A DNA stretch of 64,000 nucleotides from Streptomyces eurocidicus (lineage in GTDB: Bacteria > Actinomycetota > Actinomycetes > Streptomycetales > Streptomycetaceae). Shown here piece after piece: positions 19,317 to 29,126 of this stretch; within the stretch, counting starts at the first letter, position 1, and each line of letters begins with the position of its first letter. Location: assembly GCF_002891295.1 (NCBI RefSeq), contig NZ_LGUI01000003.1, positions 372,001 to 436,000 of the forward strand, read 5' to 3'. The notes beneath the pieces are model-generated. The model ran no database searches. It was not told the DNA's origin and was given only the letters and a program-made list of their open reading frames with translations. The position numbers were made by a program, and so were the translations under genes.

Positions 19317-19419
19317 CCGGCCAGACTAAAGCCCGGCGCCGACATCCTGCCCGCGCGTGGGAAAACCGCAGCCCGATCGGACCCCTGCCGTAGGGCTTCC
19401 GGCGACGATGCGCGACACT

Positions 19420-19435
19420 TGTGTTTGATCACACA
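19420..19435. promoter_or_regulatory. Crp-type operator between nth and crp
   Basis: TGTGTTTGATCACACA has the full TGTG-N8-CACA layout of Crp/CAP sites. It sits 62 bases before the crp GTG and ~104 bases before nth, so Crp probably regulates itself and perhaps nth. Confidence 0.7.
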
Positions 19436-19497
19436 GTTTTACCGACGGGCATCATGGGGACCACGGTCCTCTGTGCATGTCGACAAGGAGAGAACTC

Positions 19498-20172
19498 GTG
19501 GACGACGTTCTGCGGCGCGCCCCGCTTTTCGCGGCGCTCGATGACGAGCAGGCCGCTGAGCTGCGCGCCTCCATGGGCGAGGCGACCCTCGCGAGGGGCG
19601 ACGCCCTGTTCCACGAAGGGGACCCCGGCGACCGGCTCTACGTGGTGACCGAGGGCAAGGTGAAGCTCCACCGCACCTCCCCGGACGGCCGCGAGAACAT
19701 GCTGGCCGTCCTCGGCCCGGGTGAGCTCATCGGGGAGCTGTCGCTCTTCGACCCCGGACCGCGCACCGCCACCGCCACCGCCCTGACCGAGGTCAAGCTG
19801 CTCGGCCTGGGCCACGGCGACCTCCAGCCCTGGCTGAACGCCCGGCCCGAGGTGGCGACCGCGCTGCTGCGTGCCGTCGCGCGCCGTCTGCGCCGGACCA
19901 ACGACTCGATGTCGGACCTCGTCTTCTCCGACGTCCCCGGCCGCGTCGCCAAGGCGCTCCTGGACCTGTCGCGCCGCTTCGGCGTGCAGTCCGAGGAAGG
20001 CATCCACGTGGTGCACGACCTCACCCAGGAGGAGCTGGCCCAGCTGGTCGGCGCCTCGCGCGAGACGGTCAACAAGGCGCTCGCGGACTTCGCGGGCCGT
20101 GGCTGGCTCCGGCTGGAGGCCCGCGCCGTGATCCTGCTGGACGTGGAGCGGCTCGCCAAGCGGTCCCGCTGA
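19498..20172 (+). CDS. crp: Crp/Fnr-family transcription regulator (cAMP receptor protein)
   Basis: 224 residues from the GTG at 19498, which has AAGGAGAG six bases upstream; the ATG at 19477 lacks one. The N-terminal cyclic-nucleotide fold shows GELIGELSLFDPGPRTATATA (phosphate-binding cassette), and the C-terminal winged helix has LTQEELAQLVGASRETVNKALADF as the recognition helix. In Streptomyces this protein is a global regulator of germination, development and antibiotic production. A perfect TGTG-N8-CACA site in its own promoter region indicates autoregulation, and a strong terminator follows 56 bases after the stop. Confidence 0.94.
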   Translation: MDDVLRRAPLFAALDDEQAAELRASMGEATLARGDALFHEGDPGDRLYVVTEGKVKLHRTSPDGRENMLAVLGPGELIGELSLFDPGPRTATATALTEVKLLGLGHGDLQPWLNARPEVATALLRAVARRLRRTNDSMSDLVFSDVPGRVAKALLDLSRRFGVQSEEGIHVVHDLTQEELAQLVGASRETVNKALADFAGRGWLRLEARAVILLDVERLAKRSR

Positions 20173-20228
20173 CGCGAAGGGGGCGTACGCCCCCGGGGCG
20201 CCCGTGAGGGAACGCACCCGTGAACACA

Positions 20229-20264
20229 CCGAAGGCCCCCGCCGGGAACGGCGGGGGCCTTCGG
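20229..20264 (+). terminator. terminator after crp
   Basis: Perfect 15-base arms CCGAAGGCCCCCGCC and GGCGGGGGCCTTCGG with a six-base loop. Confidence 0.9.
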
Positions 20265-20311
20265 CATGCGGTGGCACGACGGCAGCGAGTGGTGGCGCGC
20301 GACGGGGGAAT

Positions 20312-20396
20312 CGGGGCGACCGGGGCGACCGGGGCGACCGGGGCGACCGGGGCGACCGGGGCGACCGGGGCGACCGGGGCGACCGGGGCGACCGGG
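20312..20396. repeat. nine-base tandem repeat (CGGGGCGAC)9
   Basis: Nine identical units of CGGGGCGAC plus CGGG, with no interruption, between the crp terminator and a convergent metallohydrolase gene. The rest of 20265-20696 shows no gene. Perfect identity implies recent expansion or conversion. The tract is in no supported gene. Confidence 0.9.
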
Positions 20397-20696
20397 AGGC
20401 GGACTGCCGCGGAAGGCCGGCCGTCACGCGCGTAAGGGCCGGTCACGGGGACGGCCGGGGCATCACCAGTGCACGTACCCGACGGCCTGCCTCACCGCGC
20501 GAACGTGCCGTAGAGGGCCGTGAGCAGGGCCAGCAGGCCCGTAGGGACTGCCGGTGAGGGAAGTGGTCACCGCCCGCACTCCAGGGCGTCCAGGCGGTTC
20601 TCATGATCGGCGAGCTGCCGGCCGCTACGGCCGCGCCGCCGCCCCGCTCGCCGGAGAGCGGGGCGGCGGCGTCATCGGCGACGCCGGTACGCGGCC

Positions 20697-21527
20697 TCAG
20701 ATCAGGCCGTGCTCCCCGAGGTATTCCAGCTGCGCCCGCACGGACAGCTCCGCGGCGGGCCACAGCGACCGGTCGACGTCCGCGTAGACGTGGGCGACCA
20801 CCTCGCCCGACGTGCGGTGGCCGCTCTCCACAGCGGTCTCCACCTGCGCGAGCCGCTTCGCCCGGTGCACGAGGTAGTAGTCGATGGCGCCCCGGGCGTC
20901 GGTCAGCACGGGCCCGTGGGCGGGCAGCACCAGCTCCACGCCCTCCTCGACCACGAGCGCCCGCAGCCTGCGCAGCGAGTCCAGGTAGTCGCCGAGCCGC
21001 CCGTCGGGGTGGGCGACGACGGTGGTGCCACGGCCCAGGATCGTGTCGCCGCTGAGCAGCGCCCGGTCGGCGGGGAGGTGGAAGCACAGGGAGTCCGCCG
21101 TGTGCCCGGGGGTGGGGACGACGTGCAGCTCCAGGCCGCCGGTGGTGATGACGTCCCCCACGCCGAGCCCCTCGCCCCCCAGCCGCAGCGCGGGGTCCAG
21201 GGCCCGCACCGGCGTCCCGGTGAGCTCCGCGAAACGGGCCGCGCCGTCCGAGTGGTCGGGGTGGCCGTGGCTGAGAAGGGTGAGGGCCACCCGCTTGCCC
21301 GCGGCCTCGGCGGTCGCGACGACGGCCCGGAGGTGGGCCTCGTCGAGCGGGCCGGGGTCGATGACGACGGCGAGGTCGGAGTCGGGTTCGGCGACGATCC
21401 AGGTGTTGGTGCCGTCGAGCGTCATCGCGGACGGGTTGGGCGCGAGCACACACGTCGCCCGGGCGGTCGCGGGACCGCCGGGCGCGCCCTCGCGGGGCCG
21501 GCCGGGAAGGTCGGTAGCGGATGTCAT
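20697..21527 (-). CDS. metallo-beta-lactamase-fold hydrolase
   Basis: 276 residues. LLSHGHPDHSDGAARF is the zinc-binding HxHxDH motif, HVVPTPGHTADSLCFH gives a further zinc histidine, and LLSGDTILGRG the bridging aspartate. The C-terminal ~60 residues resemble the helical cap of lactamase-like LACTB2 proteins. The ATG overlaps the stop of the Nudix gene (ATGA). Likely a thioester, phosphodiester or RNA-directed hydrolase; the substrate cannot be told from sequence. Confidence 0.88.
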   Translation of the reverse strand: MTSATDLPGRPREGAPGGPATARATCVLAPNPSAMTLDGTNTWIVAEPDSDLAVVIDPGPLDEAHLRAVVATAEAAGKRVALTLLSHGHPDHSDGAARFAELTGTPVRALDPALRLGGEGLGVGDVITTGGLELHVVPTPGHTADSLCFHLPADRALLSGDTILGRGTTVVAHPDGRLGDYLDSLRRLRALVVEEGVELVLPAHGPVLTDARGAIDYYLVHRAKRLAQVETAVESGHRTSGEVVAHVYADVDRSLWPAAELSVRAQLEYLGEHGLI

Positions 21528-22417
21528 GAGTCGGCCTCCGAGGGTCCCGGGACGTCGTGGTGGGCGGCCACGTGCTTGGTGAACTCGTCGTGCCCGGGCC
21601 AGCTCAGCACGATCCGGCCGTCGACGAGGCGCGCTCGCGCGAGTACGGGTGTGAGATCCCGCTCACCCGCCGCCGCCAGCGCCTCCGCCACCGAGCCGTA
21701 AGGGCGGAGGGAACGCAGGGTGGAGATGGTGGGCGGCATCATCAGCAGGTCGCCCCGGTCGTAGCCGGCCGCGGCCTCGGCCGGGCGGATCCACGCGACG
21801 CGGTCGGCCTCCGTGGAGGCGTTGCGGGTGCGCTGCCCTTCCGGGAGGGCGGCCACGAAGAACCAGGTGTCGTAGCGGCGCGGCTCGAACTCCGGAGTGA
21901 TCCAGCGGGCCCAGCCGCCCAGCAGGTCGCTGCGCAGGACCAGGCCGCGCCGGTCGAGGAAGTCGCCGAAGGCCAGCTCCCGGCCGACCAGGGCGGCGCG
22001 GTCGGCCTCCCAGGTGTCGTCGGTGGTGTCCGCGACGACGGTGTCGGGCGTGGGGCCCGCCAGCAGTACGCCCGCCTCCTCGAAGGTCTCCCGGACGGCG
22101 GCGCAGACGATGGCCTGGGCCACGGCGGCGTCCACGCCCAGGCGCGCGGCCCACTGGGCGCGCGAGGGGCCCGCCCAGGGCACGTCGCGCGCGTCCCGCG
22201 GGTCGACCGAGCCGCCCGGATACGCGTACGCGCCTCCGGCGAAGGCCATGGAGGCGCGTCTGCGCAGCATATGGACGGCGGGTCCGTCCGCTCCGTCACG
22301 GAGCAGCAGCACCGTGGCCGCACGGCGCGGCGCCGTGGGCCGGAGCTCGCCGTTCGTGAGCGCTCTGATCCGGTCCGGCCACTCCGGCGGGTACCACTGG
22401 CCGTTCGAAGTCGACAT
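21524..22417 (-). CDS. Nudix hydrolase
   Basis: 297 residues. The Nudix fold starts with TVLLLRDGADGPAVHMLRR; FAGGAYAYPGGSVDPRD leads to RETFEEAGVLLAG, where the helix REXXEEXG is recognisable, though the loop before it is long (~50 residues). The sequence resembles RNR/NUDT19-like Nudix proteins. It is the first gene of a two-gene unit with the metallohydrolase, joined by a four-base overlap. Confidence 0.84.
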   Translation of the reverse strand: MSTSNGQWYPPEWPDRIRALTNGELRPTAPRRAATVLLLRDGADGPAVHMLRRRASMAFAGGAYAYPGGSVDPRDARDVPWAGPSRAQWAARLGVDAAVAQAIVCAAVRETFEEAGVLLAGPTPDTVVADTTDDTWEADRAALVGRELAFGDFLDRRGLVLRSDLLGGWARWITPEFEPRRYDTWFFVAALPEGQRTRNASTEADRVAWIRPAEAAAGYDRGDLLMMPPTISTLRSLRPYGSVAEALAAAGERDLTPVLARARLVDGRIVLSWPGHDEFTKHVAAHHDVPGPSEADS

Positions 22418-22479
22418 GGCCGGATGCTATGCGCTCACGCGCGGATGTTCGAGGGCAACCGGGCCTTACCGGCCGCCCC

Positions 22480-22551
22480 GGTGGACCGGCCGATGGACCG
22501 GTCCGTGGACCAGTCCATGAACCGGTCCATGAACCGGTCCGTGGCTCAGTC
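22480..22551. repeat. degenerate 12-base tandem repeat (GGACCGGTCCRT)
   Basis: About six consecutive units near GGACCGGTCCGT / GAACCGGTCCAT lie between the Nudix start and the ridA stop. Each unit contains the palindrome ACCGGT. No coding role seen. Confidence 0.6.
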
Positions 22552-23010
22552 CCGGACCTCGACCAGGAACTCGACCTCGACCGGCGCGTCCAGCGGCAGC
22601 ACCGCGACGCCCACGGCGGAGCGCGCGTGCACGCCCTTCTCACCGAAGATCTCGCCGAGCAGCTCGCTCGTGCCGTTGAGGACACCGGGCTGGCCGGTGA
22701 AGTCCGGGGCGGAGGCGACGAAACCGACGACCTTCACCACGCGGACGATCTTGTCGAGGTCACCGACCACGGACTTCACCGCGGCCAGGCCGTTGAGCGC
22801 GCAGACCGCCGCCAGCTCCTTGGCCTGCTCGGCGCTGACCTCGGCACCGACCTTGCCGGTCACGGGGATGGCGCCCTTGACCATCGGCAACTGGCCCGCG
22901 GTGTACACGTAGGCGCCACTGCGGACGGCCGGCTGATAGGCGGCCAGCGGCGGCACGACGTCCGGCAGCGTCAGGCCGAGCTCGGCCAGCCGGGCCTCGA
23001 CGGCGCTCAC
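22546..23010 (-). CDS. ridA: RidA-family protein (enamine/imine deaminase-like)
   Basis: 154 residues from the GTG at 23010, which overlaps the stop of the preceding DUF4177 gene (GTGA). YVYTAGQLPMVKGAIPVTGKVG and the C-terminal VGVAVLPLDAPVEVEFLVEV are typical of the YjgF/YER057c/UK114 fold. Family members form trimers and hydrolyse reactive 2-aminoacrylate; this longer form belongs to an actinobacterial subgroup and the activity is not certain. Confidence 0.88.
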   Translation of the reverse strand: MSAVEARLAELGLTLPDVVPPLAAYQPAVRSGAYVYTAGQLPMVKGAIPVTGKVGAEVSAEQAKELAAVCALNGLAAVKSVVGDLDKIVRVVKVVGFVASAPDFTGQPGVLNGTSELLGEIFGEKGVHARSAVGVAVLPLDAPVEVEFLVEVRD

Positions 23011-23165
23011 GCCTTGGCCCGCTTGAGGTAGGCCACCAGCTGCGCCGGGTCGTTCGGGCCGGGAACGACCTGGACGAGCTCCCAGCCGTCCTCGCCCCAG
23101 GTGTCCAGAATCTGCTTGGTCGCGTGCACGAGGAGCGGCACAGTCGCGTATTCCCACTTGGTCAT
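23007..23165 (-). CDS. DUF4177-like small protein
   Basis: 52 residues starting MTKWEYATVPLLVHATKQIL and containing WGEDGWELVQVVPGP, the core of the DUF4177 family (a compact beta-alpha-beta protein of unknown function). Its stop overlaps the ridA start, so the two are translated together. Divergent from the ArsA-like genes, with 72 bases between. Confidence 0.85.
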   Translation of the reverse strand: MTKWEYATVPLLVHATKQILDTWGEDGWELVQVVPGPNDPAQLVAYLKRAKA

Positions 23166-23237
23166 GGGCCCGACTGTAATGCCTGACACCGACAGCCTCG
23201 TGCGTAGCCCGCTCGGCGACTGGTTAGGCTCCGATTC

Positions 23238-24233
23238 ATGAGCAGGCTCCATGTCGTCAGCGGCAAGGGCGGTACCGGCAAGACCACGGTGGCCGCGGCC
23301 CTCGCGCTCGCCCTCGCCTCCGAGGGCGGACGCACCCTTCTGGTCGAGGTCGAAGGACGGCAGGGCATCGCCCAGCTCTTCGAGACCGAGGCCCTGCCCT
23401 ACGAGGAGCGCAGGATCGCGGTCGCGCCGGGCGGCGGTGGCGAGGTCTTCGCCCTCGCGATCGACGCCGAGCGGGCCCTCCTCGACTACCTCCAGATGTT
23501 CTACAAGCTCGGCAGCGCCGGGCGCGCGCTGAAGAAGCTCGGCGCGATCGACTTCGCGACGACCATCGCACCGGGCCTGCGCGACGTCCTCCTTACGGGC
23601 AAGGCGTGCGAAGCCGTCCGCCGTAAGGATCGCGCGGGCCGTTTCGTCTACGACCACGTGGTCATGGACGCGCCGCCCACCGGCCGCATCACCCGCTTCC
23701 TCAACGTCAACGACGAGGTCGCCGGGCTGGCCCGGATCGGCCCCATCCACAACCAGGCGCAGGCCGTGATGCGGGTGCTCAAGTCACCCGAGACGGCCGT
23801 GCACTTGGTGACCCTCCTGGAGGAGATGCCCGTCCAGGAGACCGTGGACGGCATCGCGGAGCTGCGTGCGGCCCAGCTGCCGGTGGGCGGCGTCGTCATC
23901 AACATGGTGCGCCCGGAGATCCTGGACGAGGCCGCCGTGGAGGTCGCCGGGAACGGCGCCCGCGCGGAGGTCGCCGAGACCCTCCGGTACGCCCTGGAGC
24001 GGACCGGCCTCGGCGGCGGCCGCCACACGGGCCTCGCCGAGGCGCTCGTCGACCCGCTGGTGGCACAGGCCCGCGAGCACACCGAGCGGCTCGCCCTGGA
24101 GCGCAGCGGCCGCACCGAGATAGCCGGCCTCGGCCTGCCCACGTACGAGCTGGAGCTGCTCGGCGACGGCATGGACCTGGCGGGGCTCTACCGCATGGCA
24201 CGGGAACTGCGGAAACAAGGAGTGGCGCGTTGA
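23238..24233 (+). CDS. ArsA/GET3-like P-loop ATPase 1
   Basis: 331 residues. GKGGTGKTT near residues 10-18 is the deviant Walker [16 protein letters not shown] is switch II/Walker B. No cysteines of arsenite-binding ArsA are evident. In actinobacteria a pair of these genes stands next to wblA and is of unknown function. It overlaps the second ATPase gene by four bases (TTGA), so they may form a heterodimer. No ribosome site is obvious before the ATG, suggesting a short leader. Confidence 0.88.
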   Translation: MSRLHVVSGKGGTGKTTVAAALALALASEGGRTLLVEVEGRQGIAQLFETEALPYEERRIAVAPGGGGEVFALAIDAERALLDYLQMFYKLGSAGRALKKLGAIDFATTIAPGLRDVLLTGKACEAVRRKDRAGRFVYDHVVMDAPPTGRITRFLNVNDEVAGLARIGPIHNQAQAVMRVLKSPETAVHLVTLLEEMPVQETVDGIAELRAAQLPVGGVVINMVRPEILDEAAVEVAGNGARAEVAETLRYALERTGLGGGRHTGLAEALVDPLVAQAREHTERLALERSGRTEIAGLGLPTYELELLGDGMDLAGLYRMARELRKQGVAR

Positions 24234-25843
24234 CCCTGCCGGACCAGCCGAACGGCCTCGACAAGGCCGCCGTCCTCGACATCGACCCCGTACTGGACGA
24301 CCCCCGCACCCGCATCGTGGTGTGCTGCGGCTCGGGCGGCGTCGGCAAGACCACGACCGCCGCGGCCCTCGGCCTCCGCGCGGCCGAGCGCGGGCGGCGC
24401 GTCGTCGTCCTCACCATCGATCCGGCCCGCAGGCTCGCCCAGTCGATAGGCATCGACGCCCTCGACAACGTGCCGCGCCGCGTCCCCGGTACGGACACCT
24501 CCGCGGGCGGCGAGCTGCACGCCATGATGCTCGACATGAAGCGAACCTTCGACGAGATCGTCGAGGCGCACGCCGACGCGGAGCGCGCCCGCGCCATCCT
24601 GGAGAACCCCTTCTACCAGTCCCTGTCGGCCGGCTTCGCGGGCACGCAGGAGTACATGGCCATGGAGAAGCTCGGCCAGCTCCGCGCGCGCGACGAGTGG
24701 GACCTGATCGTCGTGGACACCCCGCCGAGCCGCTCCGCGCTGGACTTCCTGGACGCCCCCGGGCGCCTGGGCTCCTTCCTGGACGGCAAGTTCATCAAGG
24801 TGCTGATGGCCCCGGCGAAGCTCGGCGGCCGGGCGGGGATGAAGTTCCTGGGCGTCGGCATGTCGGTGATGAGCGGCCCCCTCAACAAACTGATGGGGGC
24901 CCAGCTGCTGCGTGACGTACAGACCTTCGTGGCGGCGATGGACACCATGTTCGGCGGATTCCGTACCCGCGCCGATGCCACGTACCGGCTGCTCCAGGCG
25001 CCCGGTACGGCCTTCCTGGTCGTCGCGGCGCCGGAGCGGGACGCCTTGCGCGAGGCGGCGTACTTCGTGGAGCGGCTGGCCGCGGAGCGGATGCCGCTGG
25101 CGGGGCTGGTGCTCAACCGGGTGCACGGCAGCGGGGCCGCACGGCTCCCGGCGGACCGGGCACTGGCCGCCGCCGAGGCGCTGCTGGACGGCGCCGGAGA
25201 GCAGTCCCCGGGCCGGGTCCCGGCCCCGGCCGCGCCCCCGGGAGAAGGGGCGGGCGGAGCCGGTACGGCGACGGTCGCGGGGAGGACGGGGAATACAAGG
25301 CGTACATCGGATACGTCGGAAAATCTTGACGGCGGCGGCATTGTGGATCGTGACAGCGGGCAAGCTGGCTCACGTACCGTCGATGCCCCGGGTACCGGCA
25401 CTCCCGCGCTCCCGCCCGAGGGCACTCCCGAAAGCGCTCCTGAGAACGCCCTTGAGAGCACTTCCGAAAAGACTCCTGAAAGCACTCACGGCGCTCCCGA
25501 CGGCAAGGGCCTCCCCCAGCCCACCTCGTCGGGAGACTCCACCGCACGGCTGACCGCCGGTCTGCTCCGGCTGCACGCCGAGCGGATGCGGGTGCTCGCA
25601 CGCGAGCGCCGCACGCGTGACCGCTTCACCGCGCTGCACCCCGAGGTCGCGGTGGCGGAGGTCGCCGCCCTGCCGGGTGATGTGCACGACCTGGCGGGCC
25701 TGCGGGCGATCGGCGAACTCCTCGCCGCTCAGCCCGCCGCCACGACCGTGGAGAGCGCCACCGCGAGCACCGGCGCGGCCGGGGCCGGCCCGGAGGTCAC
25801 CGACGACGCCGTGGGCACGTCGGGCGGTGACGCCAAGCGGTGA
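24230..25843 (+). CDS. ArsA/GET3-like P-loop ATPase 2 with low-complexity insertion
   Basis: 537 residues from a TTG that overlaps the stop of the first ATPase gene. [18 protein letters not shown] near residues 37-54 is the P-loop, [14 protein letters not shown] the A-loop, and [20 protein letters not shown] switch II. Residues ~325-445 are a disordered insertion with repeated E-S-x-x-K-x-P-E-S segments; the fold resumes with [19 protein letters not shown]. Part of the insertion (25280-25350) is noticeably AT-richer than the flanks. A helper role in membrane-protein or anion handling is possible but unproven. Confidence 0.86.
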   Translation: MTLPDQPNGLDKAAVLDIDPVLDDPRTRIVVCCGSGGVGKTTTAAALGLRAAERGRRVVVLTIDPARRLAQSIGIDALDNVPRRVPGTDTSAGGELHAMMLDMKRTFDEIVEAHADAERARAILENPFYQSLSAGFAGTQEYMAMEKLGQLRARDEWDLIVVDTPPSRSALDFLDAPGRLGSFLDGKFIKVLMAPAKLGGRAGMKFLGVGMSVMSGPLNKLMGAQLLRDVQTFVAAMDTMFGGFRTRADATYRLLQAPGTAFLVVAAPERDALREAAYFVERLAAERMPLAGLVLNRVHGSGAARLPADRALAAAEALLDGAGEQSPGRVPAPAAPPGEGAGGAGTATVAGRTGNTRRTSDTSENLDGGGIVDRDSGQAGSRTVDAPGTGTPALPPEGTPESAPENALESTSEKTPESTHGAPDGKGLPQPTSSGDSTARLTAGLLRLHAERMRVLARERRTRDRFTALHPEVAVAEVAALPGDVHDLAGLRAIGELLAAQPAATTVESATASTGAAGAGPEVTDDAVGTSGGDAKR

Positions 25844-25972
25844 ACGCCGGGCGTAGGCGTCGGCGGGGGGCGTTGACACGGGGCCGTGCGGGCCGCGTGG
25901 TGGACGCCGGGTGAGGGCACCGGCACCCGAGGGGCCCGGCCCGTACCCGGGGGACCCTGGCCGCGGGCCCGG

Positions 25973-26365
25973 TCAGCCGACCGCGGCGTACGCGCCGTAC
26001 TCCTCGTCGCCCAGCGGCAGGATGCCCGCGCCCCGCTCGTATTCCGTGCGGGCGGTCTCCAGGAGCCTGCGCCAGGAGGTCACCGTCGGGCGGCGCCTGA
26101 GCAGCGCACGGCGCTCACGCTCCGTCATGCCGCCCCACACACCGAACTCCACGCGGTTGTCCAGCGCGTCCGCGAGGCACTCGGTGCGCACCGGGCACCC
26201 GGTGCATACCGCCTTGGCCCTGTTCTGCGCTGCGCCCTGAACGAATAGTTCATCCGGATCGGTAGTGCGGCAGGCTGCCTGCGCACTCCAGTCGGTTACC
26301 CAGCCCATGCTGGCGCCGTCCTCTCCCGAATCGAGGCTCCCCCACGGCGGCAGCGGCATATTCAC
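25973..26365 (-). CDS. wblA: WhiB-like regulator WblA
   Basis: Up to 130 residues from GTG 26365; the ATG at 26308 (start MGWVTDWSAQAAC, GAGAGGA nearby) would give 111. Four cysteines (one in SAQAAC and CTGCPVRTEC with C-x2-C-x5-C) bind a 4Fe-4S cluster; EFGVWGGMTERERRALLRRR is the G-V-W-G-G turn and basic region. It matches the Streptomyces WblA family, a pleiotropic repressor of antibiotic production needed for sporulation. The 328-base gap before the PBP gene (26366-26693) contains a short CACTC-ACAA-GAGTG hairpin near 26578 and no gene. Confidence 0.94.
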   Translation of the reverse strand: MNMPLPPWGSLDSGEDGASMGWVTDWSAQAACRTTDPDELFVQGAAQNRAKAVCTGCPVRTECLADALDNRVEFGVWGGMTERERRALLRRRPTVTSWRRLLETARTEYERGAGILPLGDEEYGAYAAVG

Positions 26366-26693
26366 CGTTGCCAGTTGAGGACGTTACGGAAGGCGGACAG
26401 GGGGCAACACCCCCTTCGGGCCCAATCTTGGATGGCCCGAACGGACTATGCGTACGCGGCAGATCACCCAACGGAGTGACCTGGCGACATAGGCGACCAA
26501 CCCCTGCATATCGGGGCAGTTCACCCTTGTCACGGCGGGCATGAAGTGACACAGACGGCAATACGGACACGTCTCATCACTCACAAGAGTGAGGCCGAAG
26601 GTGGTGTCGAATGGCACCGCAGTGACTGGCGTGAAACAGCGTAGGCGAACACACGGGCGTCTGTCCGCCGAATGAGAACGTAGGCTTCCCTTC

Positions 26694-28880
26694 ATGGCTA
26701 AGAAGCGCTCGGGCGAGGGTCACAGCAAGACCCGGCAGGCCGCGAAATTCCTCGGTGTCAGCGTGCTCTCCGGAGCGGTTCTGGCGGGGCTGGCCCTGCC
26801 TGCGGTCGGCGCCTTCGGGCTCGTGGCGAAGGAGTCCGTCGAGGGGTTCGACGAGATCCCCGCCAGCCTCAAGACTCCACCGCTCAGTCAGCGCACCACC
26901 ATCCTCGACGCCAAGGGCGGCGAGATCGCCAAGGTGTACTCCCGTGACCGCACGGTCGTGCCCCTGAACGAGATCTCGCCCTATATGCAGCAGGCGATCG
27001 TCGCCATCGAGGACGCGCGGTTCTACGAGCACGGGGCGGTCGACCTCAAGGGCGTGCTCCGCGCCCTCAACAAGAACGCCCAGTCCGGCGGCGTCTCCGA
27101 GGGCGCGTCCACCCTCACCCAGCAGTACGTGAAGAACATCTTCGTGGAGGAGGCCGGCGACGACCCCGACAAGGTCGCCGTCGCCACCCAGCAGACCCTC
27201 GGCCGGAAGGTCAAGGAGCTGAAGTACGCCATCCAGGTCGAGAAGGAGCTGGGCAAGAAGAGGATCCTCAATAACTACCTGAACATCACCTTCTTCGGGC
27301 AGCAGTCCTACGGGGTGGAGGCCGCCGCGCAGCGCTACTTCAGCAAGCGCGCCAAGGACCTCACGCTGGACGAGTCCGCGCTGCTGGCCGGCATCGTCCA
27401 GTCGCCGAGCCGCTTCGACCCCGTCAACGCCCCGAAGGAGGCCACCAAGCGCCGCAACACCGTGCTGCAGCGCATGGCCGACCTGAAGAACATCACCCCG
27501 GCCGAGGCCACCGCCGCGCAGGCCAAACCGCTCAAGCTCAAGATCACCCGGCCGAAGAGCGGCTGCATCACGGCCGTCGACGGCGCGGGCTTCTTCTGCG
27601 ACTACGTCCGCGAGACCTTCCTCCAGGACCCCGTCTTCGGCAAGACCAAGGAGGCGCGTGCCAAGCGGTGGAACGAAGGCGGCATGACGATCCGCACGAC
27701 CCTGGACCCGCAGACCCAGAAGTCGGTGCAGAAGTCGATCAGCGATCACGTCTACCAGAACGATTCGGTGGCCACCGCGGTATCGATCGTCGAGCCCGGC
27801 TCCGGCAAGGTGCTCGGCATGGGACAGTCGCGGCCGTACGGCTTCGGCGAGAACCAGACACAGATCAACTTCTCGGCCGACCACGCGCAGGGCGGCTCGA
27901 ACTACGGCTTCCAGACCGGTTCGACCTTCAAGCCGATCCTCGCGGCGGCCGCCCTCGAGGAGGGCTTCTCGCCGAACAAGACCTACTCCTCGCCCTTCCG
28001 GATGCCCTACCCGGACGAGGTCGAGACGTGCGACGGCACGTGGCGCAACGGCGGCGGGGAGATGGTCAACAACGAGAACCGGAGCGAGGTCGGCCCGTAC
28101 GGGATGCGGGAGGCCACGGCGAAGTCGGTCAACACCTACTTCATCCAGATGATCGGCGACACCGGCACCTGCCCGGTGACCAAGATGGCGTCGAAGCTGG
28201 GCCTCAAGCCCGCCTCCGGCAAGAAGATGGACCAGGTGCCGTCGATCGCCCTCGGCACGCAGGGCATGTCCCCGCTGCGGATGGCGGCCGCCTACGCCAC
28301 CTTCGCCAACGGCGGCAAGTACTGCACCCCGGTCCTGATCACCTCGGCGACCGGGCCCAACGGCAAGAGCATCGACGTGCCGAAGACGCAGTGCTCGCGC
28401 GCCATGTCCGAGCAGACCGCCGACACCGTCAACACCCTGCTCAAGGGCGTGGTCGAGGACGGCACCGGTAAGGAGGCCGGTCTGGGCGGCCGGGACAGCG
28501 CGGGCAAGACGGGTACGACGGACGGCCGTAAGGCCGCCTGGTTCGTCGGCTACACCCCGAACATGGCCGGCGCGGTGTGGGTCGGCGGCCCCGGTAAGGA
28601 CGTCGAGATGGAGAACATCAGCATCGGCGGCGTCTACCACGACAAGGTCTACGGCGGTGACACGCCGGGTCCGATCTGGCGCGACGCCATGACCGGCGCG
28701 CTGGAGGACAAGCCGGCGCCGTCCTTCGACACCGTGCCGGTGGCGGACGCGGACCGCGGGCAGGACTCGGACAAGGCCGGCGCGGGCCGCGGCCGGGGCA
28801 AGCCGGGCGCCGGTGGCAACAAGCAGGGCGGCGGCAAGCGGAACCAGCCGCCGGGGCCGGGGATCGTCGGCGGGAACTGA
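26694..28880 (+). CDS. bifunctional class A penicillin-binding protein
   Basis: 728 residues with an N-terminal membrane helix (~residues 20-45). The glycosyltransferase-51 domain has the catalytic Glu in AIEDARFYEHGAVD and EGASTLTQQYVKN. The transpeptidase domain has GSTFKPI (Ser ~409), SVN (~478) and KTGTT (~604). The tail from residue ~690 is Gly/Asn/Pro-rich and probably disordered. It polymerises and cross-links peptidoglycan. TAGGCT ends seven bases before the ATG and no Shine-Dalgarno is present, so the message is probably leaderless. Confidence 0.95.
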   Translation: MAKKRSGEGHSKTRQAAKFLGVSVLSGAVLAGLALPAVGAFGLVAKESVEGFDEIPASLKTPPLSQRTTILDAKGGEIAKVYSRDRTVVPLNEISPYMQQAIVAIEDARFYEHGAVDLKGVLRALNKNAQSGGVSEGASTLTQQYVKNIFVEEAGDDPDKVAVATQQTLGRKVKELKYAIQVEKELGKKRILNNYLNITFFGQQSYGVEAAAQRYFSKRAKDLTLDESALLAGIVQSPSRFDPVNAPKEATKRRNTVLQRMADLKNITPAEATAAQAKPLKLKITRPKSGCITAVDGAGFFCDYVRETFLQDPVFGKTKEARAKRWNEGGMTIRTTLDPQTQKSVQKSISDHVYQNDSVATAVSIVEPGSGKVLGMGQSRPYGFGENQTQINFSADHAQGGSNYGFQTGSTFKPILAAAALEEGFSPNKTYSSPFRMPYPDEVETCDGTWRNGGGEMVNNENRSEVGPYGMREATAKSVNTYFIQMIGDTGTCPVTKMASKLGLKPASGKKMDQVPSIALGTQGMSPLRMAAAYATFANGGKYCTPVLITSATGPNGKSIDVPKTQCSRAMSEQTADTVNTLLKGVVEDGTGKEAGLGGRDSAGKTGTTDGRKAAWFVGYTPNMAGAVWVGGPGKDVEMENISIGGVYHDKVYGGDTPGPIWRDAMTGALEDKPAPSFDTVPVADADRGQDSDKAGAGRGRGKPGAGGNKQGGGKRNQPPGPGIVGGN

Positions 28881-28963
28881 CCGCCGGGATCACTGGGATC
28901 GCCGGAATCGCCGGAATCGCCGGTAAGGATCACTGGGATCGCCGGGTTCACCGGTAAAGAGGA

Positions 28964-28997
28964 GGGGGCGCCCGGACCGAACGGTCCGGGCGCCCCC
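28964..28997 (+). terminator. terminator after the PBP gene
   Basis: Perfect 15-base arms GGGGGCGCCCGGACC and GGTCCGGGCGCCCCC around GAAC, followed by TTCGTCTTG. Just upstream (28885-28955) is a run of imperfect GGATCGCCGG / GGATCACTGG repeats. Confidence 0.9.
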
Positions 28998-29126
28998 TTC
29001 GTCTTGTGCTCCGGCATTGGCCCGGGCGGTCGGCAGCCGGCATGGCCTTGGGGCCGGCCTCCGCCTTTACCGGCCGGCGTCCGCCGACCGGCCGACGTAC
29101 CCGGCCGCCCCGGCCGCCCTTCGGCG

